A stretch of 64,000 nt of DNA from positions 522,550 to 586,549 of the forward strand of contig JAJEKB010020897.1 in the NCBI GenBank assembly GCA_022393335.1. Direction: 5' to 3'. This stretch comes from Macrotrachela quadricornifera. Its lineage: Eukaryota; Rotifera; Eurotatoria; Philodinida; Philodinidae. The notes under the pieces are model-generated. The model was not told the DNA's origin, searched no databases, and saw only the letters and a list, made by a program, of their open reading frames with translations. Of this stretch, positions 46,201-55,825 are shown in pieces (within the stretch, counting starts at the first letter, position 1; the number at the start of each line of letters is the position of its first letter). The position numbers and the translations under genes are program-made.

Positions 46201-49186
46201 TTCCTTTTTCTCCGATGTTATTTGATCGTAGATTAAGTCGTCTAAGAGTCTATACGAGAATAAATATCAGATGTGAATAAAGTTCGAATATAACTGACAG
46301 TATTGTTTTTCAAAGCATCGGCTATATATTTTGCTCCTTTATCTCCGATTTGTCTGGATCGAAGATCTAATTCCAAAAGTTTCTATAACCCAAATGTGAC
46401 AGATTGAGTTAGCATCGATACTGAGTTACCTTATTGTTCTGAATTTAAAAACTTGCATTCATAGCAATAGCATCGCAATCGTCATTACCTCGAAGATCGA
46501 AATGTGCGATCATCTATTCATATGAAATATTGAAATATGTTCAACAAAATTCATAGTTACATTATTGTTTCGAAATAATTCATAGATATCTTCTGCAGTT
46601 TTTGCACTGATTCCATTCGAACTCAGATTCAATATTTTTAATGTCTGCAAAGGAAAAAATTGAAAGTTTCTCGAGAACAAATGATTGAAGTTGTTCCATT
46701 ACCTGGGTATCATGTAAGACGGTGGCAACTTGCAATGCTCCTTGATCACCAATTTGATTTCTACCAAGATTAAGCTCGATTAGTTTCTATCGAATGAAAA
46801 TAGTACAATATCAATCATCTTCTATTTGTTATTTGCCTTTTTGTTTCGGAGTGAATCGGCTAATGAAAGTGCTCCCTTAGTTCCAATCTGATTCCCAGCC
46901 AGATCAAGCAAAGTAAGTGTCTGTTTTTACAAAAAACAGAAAAGAATGCGTAATGCAAAAGATCCAAGCTTCACCAAGACAGCGTGCTTCTTCTTCTTAA
47001 CGAATATCATTATTGTTTACTTGAATAGAATGAATATTTTATGTAAGAATACATCTATTTACTTTGTATAGATGATTCAAAGTCATTGTTATTCTGTCAT
47101 ACGTCACTCAGATATTTTTCTATCCTGTCTCATTCATCAATAAACTCAAAGGTATCTTTTTCTGTTATAATTACAGAATAGAGTTAGACATTTAAGATTT
47201 TTATAGGAAATTACCGTAGCATTTTGTAAAGCTTCAGCTAAAAATCCTATAGCTTCATCATCGATTTTATTATCATTCAGCGAAATATGACAAATGACCT
47301 GATTATGTTGTAATGCATCGCTTAAATATTTCACACCAATAGATCTAATTTGATTCTTTCCCAGACCAATAATAGTGAGAGCCTACAAATGACATGTACG
47401 GTAGAGTCTATCGAATAAAGATAGAGAAATAAAATGAATATTCACATGATTAGATTTGATTCCTTCAGCTAGATAGCATAGTCCAACATCTCCAACTTCA
47501 TTCCTGTCAAGATAAATATGTTGAATGGTCTATAGAATACAAAAATATTTCGGATATGACAAGAGATTTTTCGATTTACCGTATTATTTCGTAATCCATC
47601 ACTAAGATATTTTGCTCCTTTCATTCCAATCTGATTGTCTCGTAAACTAAGTAATATCACTGTCTATTCTCAAAATAAAATGACGTACAGAAAGAAATAT
47701 TTCTATTACTATATTAGTTATTAAGATTTCAGCTATATATCGTACACCTTCATCACCTATAAGAGTGTTTTCTAAATGAATACATTGGATTGTCTAAATG
47801 AACACCCAAAACTCTTTGTTTTTGTTCATAACAAATATAATCGATAATTACTTCGTTATTTTTCAATGCATACATAAAATATTTCATATCATATTCACTC
47901 AAAATGCGTCCGTTTAGTTTCAATTCTGACAGTGTCTATTCAAACAAGAAAGAAGAACATTATTCATCTCATCTAGTGATAATAAACAATGATCGTTCTC
48001 TACATACTCGTATCATTATAAAACCATTCATAATACGCATTAGATGAATGATAGGATAAGATGAAACATCTATCGACGTTGAATCAAATCGCAATATAAG
48101 TAAAGAATTCGCGAGTGATATTTTCCATCGTGAATACTGCTCGAAATTCAGTATGCTTTCATCTGGCGTTGTAAAAAAGTAGATCTCTTTGGATTGTAAA
48201 AAATAATCAACTGTAATAGGCAACTTTTTTTCGTGCAACCAGATGGGTGTTCGAAAATGATCAATGATTAAATCAGGATTACTTGCATCATTTTCTTGTC
48301 CGAATTTGTAAGAAGAGAAAAGGTCGAATGTTTTAAGATCGGATAGTTTCGTTCGAATCAAATGTGTCCAATCAGAACCAATCAAAATCGAATCTAAATT
48401 ATTCGATTGATGTGACATTACTTTCAATGTTGAAAGCGATGGTGCAAGAGATAAAAGTTGTTCAAAATCAGTCATTGATAAAGATTTATGACCGATCGAT
48501 AATGAAGTTAGTTGTCGATAATGCATAAAAGTAGGAAATAATAAGAAAAATTTGTCCATGATGAATTCACGTGTTTTGAATGTTTGTAAGTAAGGTAGTT
48601 GTTGTAGAAGAAGATGGTATTCAGTCAATGAACATGACTTGATTGTTAGGTATTCTAGAGTATTTGGAAGTGACTGATATATTTCTCTGATCTCGTAATA
48701 TGTTTCAATTAAGTGTAGTCGATTGAAACTTGTTTGAGTCATCACTTTCGAAACAAATGGTAGTGCATCTCTTCTATAATATTCACGTGAGTGAATGCTA
48801 AGTGAAATCAAGTTCGTTACGGGAAGTTGATTCAAAAACTCGTATATTTTCGATTTTTTGATTTCACCTAATGTAATCGATTGAAGTCGAGTTAATCGAC
48901 TGAAGTCGACTAGGCTGAAAAATCGTTCGATTTCAAATGATCCGCAGTTTCCCTCATCAAATATAAGTGAAGTGATATTTTCCGGTTGTGCAAAACGAAG
49001 AATTCCTCTCAAATAAAAGTATGACCTCCAGTTAATATTTAATTCATATTGATCATATTCAACAGTAATTTGATAGAATCGTTTGCACACAGGACGAAAC
49101 GACAAAACAATGCAGTATGCATCAAGATGTTTTAAAATCAGATACAACAGTTCCGAAGGTAATGTTACGAGAGATGCGTTTGACAT
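43244..49186 (-). CDS. F-box protein with 30 LRRs on separate 84-nt exons and a C-terminal zinc-finger exon
   Basis: One minus-strand gene can be followed through 32 exons. The first is an F-box exon (48008-49186, ending in phase 0 at donor GTATGT). Then come 29 exons giving 30 leucine-rich repeats, a 25-nt exon (43595-43619) and a last exon (43244-43449) that joins in phase through a Gly codon. The joined frame is about 1308 residues. F-box proteins are usually substrate receptors of SCF ubiquitin ligases, with the F-box binding Skp1 and the LRRs the target; here that is inference. The last exon has SCPQGHLLKLCDSHH, FGCNICLKPI, WHCSCGAEGFDICEEC, a two-zinc, ZZ/DC1-like pattern. Two LRR exons contain in-frame stops (46430-46513 and 44775-44858) and one more unit near 47.08-47.17 kb has decayed. 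Because the repeat exons are symmetric, skipping these exons would keep the frame, so the gene may still work. It may equally be a recent pseudogene. Confidence 0.75.
43595..47935 (-). repeat. One-LRR-per-exon array (29 LRR exons plus one 25-nt exon)
   Basis: LRR exon spans: 47852-47935, 47710-47793, 47580-47663, 47446-47529, 47215-47382 (two units fused), 46837-46920, 46703-46786, 46561-46644, 46430-46513 (TAA), 46299-46382, 46166-46249, 46023-46106, 45880-45963, 45738-45821, 45606-45689, 45473-45556, 45341-45424, 45196-45279, 45063-45146, 44922-45005, 44775-44858 (TAA), 44642-44725, 44502-44585, 44370-44453, 44230-44313, 44096-44176 (81 nt), 43951-44034, 43812-43895, 43675-43758; then 43595-43619. 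Nearly all are 84 nt, phase 0 at both ends, and encode 28 residues of the NLRC3/ribonuclease-inhibitor type, such as LLSLRDNQIGMKGAKYLSDG. Introns are mostly 45-60 bp with ATAG or CAG acceptors. The exon at 46837 has a GC donor. Confidence 0.85.
48008..49186 (-). CDS. F-box exon of the F-box/LRR gene
   Basis: The first 50 residues form an F-box: TLPSELLYLILKHLDAYCIV, then LSFRPVCKRFYQIT, matching LP-x-E-L/LxxIhxhL and the (V)CkrFyxl end of the domain. About 340 residues of irregular leucine-rich sequence follow (for example NLISLSIHSREYY, LEYLTIKSC and LTSLSIGHKSL), similar to the degenerate LRR arcs of large F-box families. The frame stays open 13 codons past the donor at 48007-48002 and then stops. 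The shorter reading would be a 405-residue stand-alone F-box protein, so intron retention would give a complete short product. The start at 49186 is the first Met. Confidence 0.8.
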
Positions 49187-49650
49187 GGAAAGATCAATTG
49201 TTCAAACAAAAAATGATGTTGGTCGTTAATATTTCAAGTGTCTTTGTAATCGGGCACACAAAATGAATTTATCTTTCTATATCCAGAGCAAGTAATTTTT
49301 TTCCTTTTAACAATCGAAAAACAAAACGCGATGATATTAAGAAGCGAGTCACTGACAACAACAAGGTTAGTTATCTTTTATCTGCAACTAACTTGAAGGT
49401 GGGTGGGAGTGAAGGTAGAGATACTTTGCAAGACATTAGCGCGAGTCATATACAACTGACTGCCGAAAAATCGGATTTTAGAATGAGGGTTTCCACTTCG
49501 TATGTTTATATGTGATCTTCATCAACAAATCGTTCAACTCCATGAAAATTCATCGAATAAAGGTAGAATAAAACTTAGTCGTAGTCAGCACATGCCAGCT
49601 GAAGATTTGGAAAAAATTCTGATAAATCAAGGTGGCTTATTATCATTCAC
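49187..49650. other. Upstream region of the F-box/LRR gene
   Basis: This stretch should contain the promoter and 5' UTR of the minus-strand F-box gene. No specific element was recognised. A G-rich patch (GGTGGGTGGGAGTGAAGG) lies near 49397-49414. Confidence 0.35.
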
Positions 49651-50620
49651 TAGTTTCTTGTCCACTATCTGTAATCGAATGCTTGCAGAGATATTTGCAG
49701 GTAGTTTGGAAATTGATTCCAACTTCAGTATTCCTTCACTGAACCGTTTTAGGTTCAGCAGAATGGCAGTAGTTCGGTCGTTGTCATAGAAAACCATTTT
49801 AAGTTCAGTAGATTTATAAGGGTTTCGCAGTTTTCCAACAAAACTCACTAAAGATTTTCCATGTATTATACAAAACTACTGACAGCTTCGTATACTTTTT
49901 GAAGGTATGGTGCTGTTTTATGAAATCATTTTAAATTCAGTGACATGAAAATCGTTTTGTAATTTTCACACACAAGCTTTTTAAGTTCCGAAAATTGAAA
50001 AGGGTTCGAAGTTTTCCTACGAAACTCTCTAGAAATTCCGTGCATCGTGTATTGAACTTTAAGTGGTTTCGCATCTTTTGGACAAAATCTTTGATAGTTC
50101 CGTATGACATCTAAAGATTTCGTATAATTTTTACGAAGCCATACATAGTTTCATAGGCACTCTAATAGTTTTGGACACATTGTGCAAAACTACCCATGAT
50201 TCTGTAAAAAATCTACTGAGCTATTATATCATGTGAGAAACTATGAACAGGTTCGTACAATGTCTGCTGAACGTTTTGATGTTTTACGAAACCACCGAAT
50301 ATTATTTGCAAAACCCTAATACTTCTGTAATTCACCAGAAGATTTCATACATTATCTACGAAATCTTTGGTAATTTTGTGGGCCGTTCAAAGATTTCTTA
50401 TACTCCCTACAAAATCCTTCATAGTTTTGTAATTTATCTAGAGGTTTGCTAGATTCTCTGCCAAATTCTTTATAGCCCTATAAGTCATCTAATGATTTTG
50501 TATGTTTCTTTACGAAACTATTGAATCTTTCATGTATTCTCTACAGAGTTTGTATATTTCTATGAAACCCTTAATAGTTGTGAGGCTGTTCTAAAGGTTT
50601 CATATATTTTTGCTGCAATC
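49650..50620. repeat. Strongly degenerate tandem repeat, about 60-65 bp period
   Basis: Words such as GAAACT, AAAGATTTCGTA, TAGTTTCGTA, TCTACGAAA and ATAGTTTTGTAA recur in a fixed order about every 60-65 bp from roughly 49.77 to 50.6 kb. Examples are the segments near 50090-50135, 50325-50375 and 50395-50440. The copies are diverged, so the unit is a consensus impression rather than an exact repeat. Open frames at 49502-49848 and 50243-50452 are by-products. Confidence 0.55.
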
Positions 50621-50921
50621 GAAATGTTGAATTTGATTCAAACCTTGTGCAATAAATAGTAATCAGAAAGCTTTTGTTTTTAAATTATTTAATAGCACTT
50701 CTCATAGCTTACAAGAAGGTAAGCAATAGACTAGCTCATCAACATTTTGACAATCTATATTTCAGCAGATCCTTGATAAGAGATTTATTTTTTCCAGAAA
50801 TTTACACAAACAGTTCTAAATTAATAAAAGATATAGAGCGCACACAAATAAAATCGAACTATACTACACAAAGACTTAATAAAATTATAGAAATCAGTTT
50901 TGTGCCTGATGACAATCTTGC

Positions 50922-53462
50922 CTACGCTGATGTTTGTAACATTTCACGACCCCATTGAATAACTATTTGAATATCGGGAGCGATTTGAACTGTGGTACCG
51001 GCATCCACACCATAGGACTGCCATTGTTCTAAGCTAAGTTGTGTGGTGGTACCATTGACTTTACATGTAAATGCAACTTGTGTGCCACATGGGATATAGA
51101 TTTTATTATTCGCTAAATACGGCACAAATAAATTGGCGGTTTCACAATTGCCGATATTATAAGGCGCCGGATTTTTATAGAGTATACAAGTATTCTGAAT
51201 CCAAGATTCGTTCCAGCCACTAAAGCCTGGTGTAGGTGCATAATCACCGAGGCATACATTACTACCAAAATCACCTCTATTTGCATCTGCATATACATAA
51301 ATCTGATGATGGTCTACTTTTGAATGACCTAAAAAGTTCTTTTTACCGCCGTAAACATGAAAATTATAACTATCTTCATAGAAACAACTACCATCATCAT
51401 GATCAATGGGCCAAAGAGCATTGTAATTATTGAAGAGAACATTATGATGAATACAACTTTTATGTTGCCAAAGTGAAGGTAATCCTTGTTGTACTCCATC
51501 ACTTAAAAATGGTTGTCGATCCCATGTATTAATAGGACCATGATCACTTGTTTCTCGAACAGTATTAAATATAACATTCCAACTAAGAGTATGATTACCA
51601 TAAAAACCATCATTTATATTTATTGCAGCACGAGGAATATTAAACATAAGATTACCAATAACAGATACACTTCGACTTAAACATATTAATACAGGTGATG
51701 ATTGTTTTATATAAATACCAGTTTCATGAATTAAATTTGATTGAATAATTGTATTAGTTGGTTGACTTTTTACACTAAAACCATCGATTCCATTAGTACT
51801 TCCAACAAGAATAATACCTGAATCAGCTAACCATACAAATTCATTTAAAGTAATCGAAGTATCATTATTATAATCAATCAAAGCTATACCATTACTACCT
51901 AATTGTGTAAATAAATTATGTGTAATAGTAACATTTCTTGTATTTGTTAAATATATAGTACCACCTCGATGAACAGACCAATCACCTCCACTTGGTACCA
52001 TATAATCTTTCATATAAGTATTACTAGTATCTGTCAATATTAAACCTCGAATCAATACATTATTAACAGAATTTTCAATAGTACTTCCACTTATTGAAAT
52101 AATACAAGATATTTGACTTGCTACAAAAATATTCGGCATTGTTTGATTTGGCATAAAATAAAGAGTTCGAGTATTTTTGTCTATAAACCATTCATTTGGT
52201 GAATCGAGTTCTTCAAAAATATTGGCAACATAAAAGGCGTCACCACTACCTGAACCACGTGCTTCTTGAAAACCTCCTCGACCAAACATGATGGTATTTT
52301 CTGTACTATTGATTGATGCTATTTCAAATACCCAACTACCCCAATAACCCGATTGAAAAGTATGTACAAAACCAGTTGTTGGCTTATTCCAATTACCAAT
52401 TCGTGGCAATTTACCATTCTTCACAATTACGCCACGTGGAACAACGTAATTATCTCCATAAGGTGGTGAAGCTGTACTCCAAAAATTAGTAGGAGGATTA
52501 AAAACAGAAGCACCACCACCTACACCAAGTTGATAATTAGTAAATACTGTGCCATTACGATAAGGTTCTTGTACATGAATTTCTACACTTCGATTAAAAA
52601 TCGGTGGTACCCAACTTTGTGCATCAAAAGAGAATCCCGGATCATCTGCATATAAACCTTGAGTAGAAGGATCACCATTAGGGTATTTAGCAACGATAGC
52701 TCTTCGACCATCAATATATAACTCATTAAACTGATCGAGATTAACAGAAGATGGCACTTGAGCTTTCATGATTGTAGCACCAGCTGCTGTAATGGTATGA
52801 ACAGACCATTCTAATTCTAGTAACGCACCACCACTCAATACAACACGTTCATCTTGATAATTTTCTATCACAAGATTACTGTCATCACTTGTTAAAGCTA
52901 TAGCACCAATTTGACTACTTGATGTCGTAGCATTTGTTCCAAGATAATAAGTTCCTCCACGTATTGTAATACATAATGTGGCGTTATTATGAAACATGGT
53001 ACGTAGAGTACGTGTAAAAGATAAAGCTGCTTGTATAGTTTTCATTGGTCTTCCGAATGTTCCATCGAACAAGTCATTACCTGTTAAATCATGTACAAAT
53101 ATTGTACGATGACAAGTTCCTTTTTTTATTTCTGGTGCGATCTTGAACGGTTTGGCAGAACTTGATGGTTGATAAGCAGTATATGATGTAATATTACATT
53201 GATTCATTTGAAAAGCGCTTTGACTAAGTATGGTCCAATTAGTTTTCGTCGATGTCGGTGCAATGTATCCAGCCATTTCAATAGTAAAAGCTCTAAGTGC
53301 ACAATCATATTCAGGTATAACATTTGGATTATTAACTGTGCCACGACGAGGATTAACTTCAGTAAAACTTTCTGATGTGCAATTGTTATCTAAATGAATG
53401 GTTGTATCGTACGAGTGATACATTACGAATATCAAAGCGAATAATATAAAAATAATGTACAT
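50922..53462 (-). CDS. Secreted right-handed beta-helix (pectate-lyase-like fold) protein
   Basis: An uninterrupted 846-residue frame begins with a signal peptide (MYIIFILFALIFVMYHSYD). After a linker, the block TIFVHDLTGNDLFDGTFGRP, with KTIQAALSF and ITIRGGTYYLG, matches the entry into parallel beta-helix domains ('V-x-x-x-G-x-D-x-x-G-T-x-x-x-P-x-x-T-I-x-x-A'). A central insert precedes serial beta-helix coils (NNVLIRGLILTD, NVTITHNLFTQLGSNGIAL, DTSITLNEFVWLADSGIIL, VSVIGNLMFNIPRAAINI). The region with HKSCIHHNVLFNNYNALWPI and DHDDGSCFYEDSYNFHVYG is strongly conserved-looking and rich in Asp/His, so it may be the active cleft of a polysaccharide lyase or glycosidase. The exact substrate is unknown. 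A splice acceptor (TTTTTTTAG) at 53489-53490 suggests an intron in the 5' UTR. Single-exon coding and resemblance to algal and bacterial proteins make horizontal origin possible. Confidence 0.8.
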   Translation of the reverse strand: MYIIFILFALIFVMYHSYDTTIHLDNNCTSESFTEVNPRRGTVNNPNVIPEYDCALRAFTIEMAGYIAPTSTKTNWTILSQSAFQMNQCNITSYTAYQPSSSAKPFKIAPEIKKGTCHRTIFVHDLTGNDLFDGTFGRPMKTIQAALSFTRTLRTMFHNNATLCITIRGGTYYLGTNATTSSSQIGAIALTSDDSNLVIENYQDERVVLSGGALLELEWSVHTITAAGATIMKAQVPSSVNLDQFNELYIDGRRAIVAKYPNGDPSTQGLYADDPGFSFDAQSWVPPIFNRSVEIHVQEPYRNGTVFTNYQLGVGGGASVFNPPTNFWSTASPPYGDNYVVPRGVIVKNGKLPRIGNWNKPTTGFVHTFQSGYWGSWVFEIASINSTENTIMFGRGGFQEARGSGSGDAFYVANIFEELDSPNEWFIDKNTRTLYFMPNQTMPNIFVASQISCIISISGSTIENSVNNVLIRGLILTDTSNTYMKDYMVPSGGDWSVHRGGTIYLTNTRNVTITHNLFTQLGSNGIALIDYNNDTSITLNEFVWLADSGIILVGSTNGIDGFSVKSQPTNTIIQSNLIHETGIYIKQSSPVLICLSRSVSVIGNLMFNIPRAAININDGFYGNHTLSWNVIFNTVRETSDHGPINTWDRQPFLSDGVQQGLPSLWQHKSCIHHNVLFNNYNALWPIDHDDGSCFYEDSYNFHVYGGKKNFLGHSKVDHHQIYVYADANRGDFGSNVCLGDYAPTPGFSGWNESWIQNTCILYKNPAPYNIGNCETANLFVPYLANNKIYIPCGTQVAFTCKVNGTTTQLSLEQWQSYGVDAGTTVQIAPDIQIVIQWGREMLQTSA

Positions 53463-55825
53463 TTTGAAGTTGTTGTTACTGTTGGCCTCTAAAAAAACAG
53501 ATGTTAGATTGAAAAATTATTCGTTAACAATCATTTATTGGCATTATGTATCTGTCAAAATTATATTTATTATTTTTATCATTTTATAATCGAATAAAAA
53601 TCTCTATACTGAAATTTTTTGTAAGTATTGATCCTTGTTCAAATATTTAATCAACTACTTTCTACGCATATTCACGACTAAAGTAAATTACTTAAAATGA
53701 TGTTATCAAATATAAAAAAAAATTAATCATGCATGTATCTTTTTTGAATAAGGTATCCATCTACTTAAACAAATGGCGACCTTAAAAAAGAAAAAAATCA
53801 ATTTTTCATTCTCAATTATTTTATAATCAGTAGTATGCATTATTTTTTTTTGTTGTAATTTTGTGGTTTCTTTGAATAGTTTCCTATAGAATTTTTTTTT
53901 ATGTATAAATGAGATGTAGTACGACAATAGTCACAATATTTCGAGATGAGTACCTTCGTTGTCGTTAATACAGTTAAAATACTTAGGATACTAATCGGTA
54001 TATTCGTGTACATTTGCTATGTGAAATAAATTGATACAAATGTATACTTACGGACATTTTTGTCGAAAGATTGAGGGAAATATACAGTATGGCTATGAAT
54101 TTTCATTTTTGATAATGATGATGATGATTGTGTTTTGTTTATAATTTATATACAGCAAATAAGCAATCTAGCGTAAGTAATTATACACTTTTTTCATATA
54201 AGTGATTTCATCCAGAGGGACAAATACGTTATGCACATGGTAGAAAGAAAAAATGCGATATGTAAACTTGTCGTTTCTGTGTGACGCTCATGCCATTTAT
54301 TTTTTACTATTATAATACATTGTGAATGTAATAGAAACGATAAAAGTAGGTATGGTGAAAAAAATAAACCAATAACGTAGTATTTGTCGTACAGCTATTG
54401 TAATTTCGTAAATTGCAGGCGTATATTTCTTTTTCAGTTGTCCACATTGCACCTTATTTTGAATAATAATAAATGACTAAATGCGTGTCCGAAAATCGAA
54501 TTAATCGAAATCATTGATTGGTACTTATTAATTGATGTCATCCAATAATTATGAATCCATGGTTTATGTTAAATTCTCCAATAAGAAAAACGTTAGAAGA
54601 ATTCATATGGTTTTAAATATCTCTTGTTGTAAATTTTTCATAGAATAATTTAACTAATTTCCAAGCTAATTTAACAAGATTTGAAAAAACTAATTTAAAA
54701 TAATATATTTTATCATAAGAAGATGCACTGAAGTTTGTTCTTTCTCGAAAACGATTAGATTTTGAAATTTACAATCTTTTTTTTTCGAAAATTGTTGCGA
54801 TTTTTAAAATGTTTTTAGTTTTTAAAAATATGCTGTCAATATTCGTATCGTTCAAAAGAAGGAAATATGAAATCCACTGTACGTGATAGATGACGCTAGT
54901 TTACATTATCCGTTACGTTTCTAACTTTTGTTTTTTCACTTTCTGAGTATACTGGTACCCTGAACTCAATACTTTCTCTAGGAACATTTCTGACTCCAGT
55001 CAAAATTTCAATCCAAACAGATTATTTTAAATGATAAATCGATGATGAAAGAAAGCGCTTAATAGTTTTGCTATTGCTAACAACTATTGTTTGTTGTTGA
55101 TCAATTGAATAATAACGGCGCAATGTTCTAGAATGAATAATTATGTATGTACGATATATGCATCACTGCTAATATATTTTCTTTTTGACAATGTAGTATG
55201 TCTATATATATGGTCTATTTTGTTTTTTGAATCAATAGTGTGATATTACACTTTTTATGTTTTCTTTTTCTAAAAAATGTTACTTGCTCAAAGCAAAGAA
55301 AGAAAGATAAGTAAACTGATAACTATATCTCACATGTTTTTCAAAAATAGAAACTGTTAAATATATATATATAAACAATAAATATAAAACAGGTTAGTCT
55401 TAGAATCACATAAAAGTAATTATACAACAATATAAGAGATATAACTAGTCGTTCTTTTTTTCTTATTACGAATATTATTAGTTTAATTTAAATAGATCGG
55501 ACAAAGTAAATATTTTAACTACTACTTTACTATATAGTCATTTGATTTGAGACAGTATTTACCCTATGTATTACCGTGCTTATTTATATGTTTATATAAG
55601 AGATTAAAGCTATTTAAAAAAAAGAGCATTAATGATTTGATATTCTTTTCTCGTTCTTGACCGTTGTACTCGCACATACAATGAAATGTATTCGATACAC
55701 ATGAATAATTTTAATTGCAAAGAATATAAAACAAAAAAAGATATATAGATGAAGTGAAAATAGATTTTTTAATTTTCTATTTTGTAGTTTTAATCGTTCG
55801 TTTGTTTTTTTATTTATTTATAGAA
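53463..55825. other. Divergent intergenic region between two secreted-protein genes
   Basis: About 2.3 kb between the minus-strand beta-helix gene and the plus-strand glycosidase-like gene, very AT-rich. It should hold both promoters and probably short non-coding first exons, as an acceptor lies just before each start codon. No coding exon or inverted repeat was recognised. Confidence 0.45.

Noticed and set aside
51113..51433. Short frames on both strands within the beta-helix gene
   Set aside because: Shadows of an 846-residue frame with a clear signal peptide and fold.
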